Assembly: GCF_902491285.1 (NCBI RefSeq)
Contig: NZ_CABUHK010000139.1
Coordinates: 1 to 7,022 of the forward strand
Source of the DNA: an uncultured Bacteroides sp.
Lineage (GTDB): Bacteria > Bacteroidota > Bacteroidia > Bacteroidales > Bacteroidaceae
Direction of reading: 5' to 3'
DNA length: 7,022 bases
Both the position numbers and the translations under genes were made by a program. Numbering within the stretch: position 1 is the first letter of the stretch; the number at the start of each line of letters is the position of its first letter. This document shows positions 5,763-7,022 of the stretch, one piece after another. The notes below the pieces were generated by a model that ran no database searches, was not told the DNA's origin, and was given only the letters and a program-made list of their open reading frames with translations.

Positions 5763-7022
5763 TTAATTATTGTTTCTCTTTTTAGCAAAATAATCTCTCA
5801 TCAGATACCACGCTTTCTTACGCATACCCTGGTCGGATATGAGTCCTTTGCGGTTCCAGCCATCCTGATTGGTGGGATGGAAACGGAACGGAGAGCGGAA
5901 GTCGAACAGAATCCAGGGCGATACGCCACGCAGGTTCGGGATATTGTCGAACATACGGATATTGTCTCTATACAGACGTGCCTGATATTCTTCACTCCAA
6001 GAGCTGACTACGTTCTCATCACCGGACTGACCGTACAATGCTTCGCCACCAAATTCCGAGATAATCAACGGTTTGTCCGTCACGACTTCCCATATAGCGT
6101 CTTTCGGTTCCACAGGCCACGGATGATACCACCCCATATATTTATTGATAGCTACGACGTCCAGTTGCGATGTAAAAGAATCTTCCATTACAAAACGCTG
6201 CTTCTCACTATTGAAGCGCACGAGGTCGAAAGCGGCAACATACAAGCGGGTAGTGTCCAGTTGTTTTCCCGTCTCAAGCAGTGAAGTAAGAAATTCGTTC
6301 CGCTCTTTGGAAGGCTGTGTTTCATTGGCAACCCCCCAATAACCTACCGCACAGCGGTTTTGGTCGCGCTTAATCATTTCAGAGAGCATTTTCTGCGCTT
6401 TCTTACGGGTGTCATTGTCTGTAAAGTCAATGCCTTGCCAAATAGGAATCTCCTGCCAGAGAAGGAAGCCCATCTTTTCCGCCAGGCGTACCGTGTACTC
6501 ATTCTGTGGATAATGTGCCAGGCGAATCATGCTCACGCCAAGCGCTTTCGCTTCGTTCAGCAGCATGGCTGCATCGGCTTCCGAGAAAGCACGCCCCATA
6601 CGTTGCGGAATTTCTTCGTGGAAAGAGATACAACACATAAATGTCGGCTTTCCGTTCAGGTAGATATCTGTTCCTTTCACGGTGATATTGCGGAAGCCGA
6701 TTTGTTCTTCCACACGGTCGGTGCTCGAAGATACAGTCACGCCATAGAGTTTCGGTTCTTCCGGCGACCAGCGTTGCAGCTTCTTCGCATTCAATACGAT
6801 TTCCGCCTTTCCTTCTGCGTCGGTAGTGAGTTCCACGTTGATTTTGAGTTCGGGGATGGCAACTGTTACTTTCTCACCTGCTTTTTTATCAGAAAGACGC
6901 ACGCGGGCGATGATGCGGTCGGGAGCGTTTTTATCCAATTGGATGAAATAATCTTCTATAAATGTCCGGGGAGTTTTCACCAGCAGCACATCTCTTGTGA
7001 TGCCGCCATAGTTCCACCAGTC
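5763..7022 (-). CDS. GH2 glycosidase, beta-glucuronidase-like, C-terminal 419 residues (N-terminus outside window)
   Basis: The frame is open to the window edge and enters at DWWNYGGITRDV, the conserved end of the GH2 sugar-binding domain, so the true start lies beyond 7022. In numbering of the visible part, the Ig-like beta-sandwich covers about 12-110, and the TIM barrel follows from LNGKPTF (about 122-128) to the end. The acid/base is Glu234 in WGVANETQ and the nucleophile Glu323 in ISEFGG. Two features match beta-glucuronidases: NKYMGWY at 293-299, like NRYYGWY in E. coli UidA, and WNRKG at 389-393, placed like the NxK motif that contacts the glucuronate carboxylate. Some beta-galactosidases also have an N-x-K there, so beta-glucuronidase or a related uronidase is favoured but not proven. 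No extra domain follows the barrel, unlike many large GH2 beta-galactosidases. The next gene starts 6 bases after its stop, so the two are almost surely co-transcribed. The signal peptide cannot be seen. Confidence 0.92.
   Translation of the reverse strand, partial: DWWNYGGITRDVLLVKTPRTFIEDYFIQLDKNAPDRIIARVRLSDKKAGEKVTVAIPELKINVELTTDAEGKAEIVLNAKKLQRWSPEEPKLYGVTVSSSTDRVEEQIGFRNITVKGTDIYLNGKPTFMCCISFHEEIPQRMGRAFSEADAAMLLNEAKALGVSMIRLAHYPQNEYTVRLAEKMGFLLWQEIPIWQGIDFTDNDTRKKAQKMLSEMIKRDQNRCAVGYWGVANETQPSKERNEFLTSLLETGKQLDTTRLYVAAFDLVRFNSEKQRFVMEDSFTSQLDVVAINKYMGWYHPWPVEPKDAIWEVVTDKPLIISEFGGEALYGQSGDENVVSSWSEEYQARLYRDNIRMFDNIPNLRGVSPWILFDFRSPFRFHPTNQDGWNRKGLISDQGMRKKAWYLMRDYFAKKRNNN

Overview
The window looks like a piece of a carbohydrate-utilisation gene cluster from a gut-type Bacteroidales, most likely Bacteroides. 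The basis is the moderate GC content, the absence of clear Shine-Dalgarno sequences before the starts, the gene families (GH2, two GH3 proteins and two DUF4886 proteins), and a lipoprotein with a Ser/Glu-rich stretch after its lipidation Cys. The genus is inferred from gene style, not from a marker gene.

All supported genes lie on the minus strand, so the biological order runs from high to low coordinates. (1) 7022-5763: GH2 glycosidase with beta-glucuronidase-like motifs, its N-terminus cut by the window edge. (2) 5756-3933: large predicted lipoprotein with a bacterial Ig-like (BIG2) domain, a DUF4886 SGNH-hydrolase-like domain and an uncharacterised C-terminal beta-rich domain. (3) 3905-3051: small secreted protein that is essentially the DUF4886 domain alone. 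(4) 3035-828: complete BglX-type GH3 beta-glucosidase. (5) 727-1: N-terminal third of a second, different GH3 enzyme, a predicted lipoprotein, cut just before its catalytic aspartate. Gaps between the first four genes are 6, 27 and 15 bases, which strongly suggests one transcript. The last gap is 100 bases and holds a perfect 10-bp inverted repeat and a short imperfect tandem repeat, so expression of the last gene may be tuned separately.

A plausible reading is one pathway. The BIG2-DUF4886 lipoprotein would bind the substrate, and probably de-esterify it, at the cell surface or outer membrane. The small DUF4886 protein would do the same in the periplasm, and the GH2 and GH3 enzymes would remove beta-linked sugars. 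The substrate cannot be read from the sequence, and no SusC/SusD pair or regulator is in the window, so they would have to lie outside it. The most unusual part is the adjacent pair of DUF4886 paralogs with different architecture and predicted location, whose biochemical role I do not know to be established. I saw no tRNA, rRNA, CRISPR array, insertion sequence or convincing promoter.
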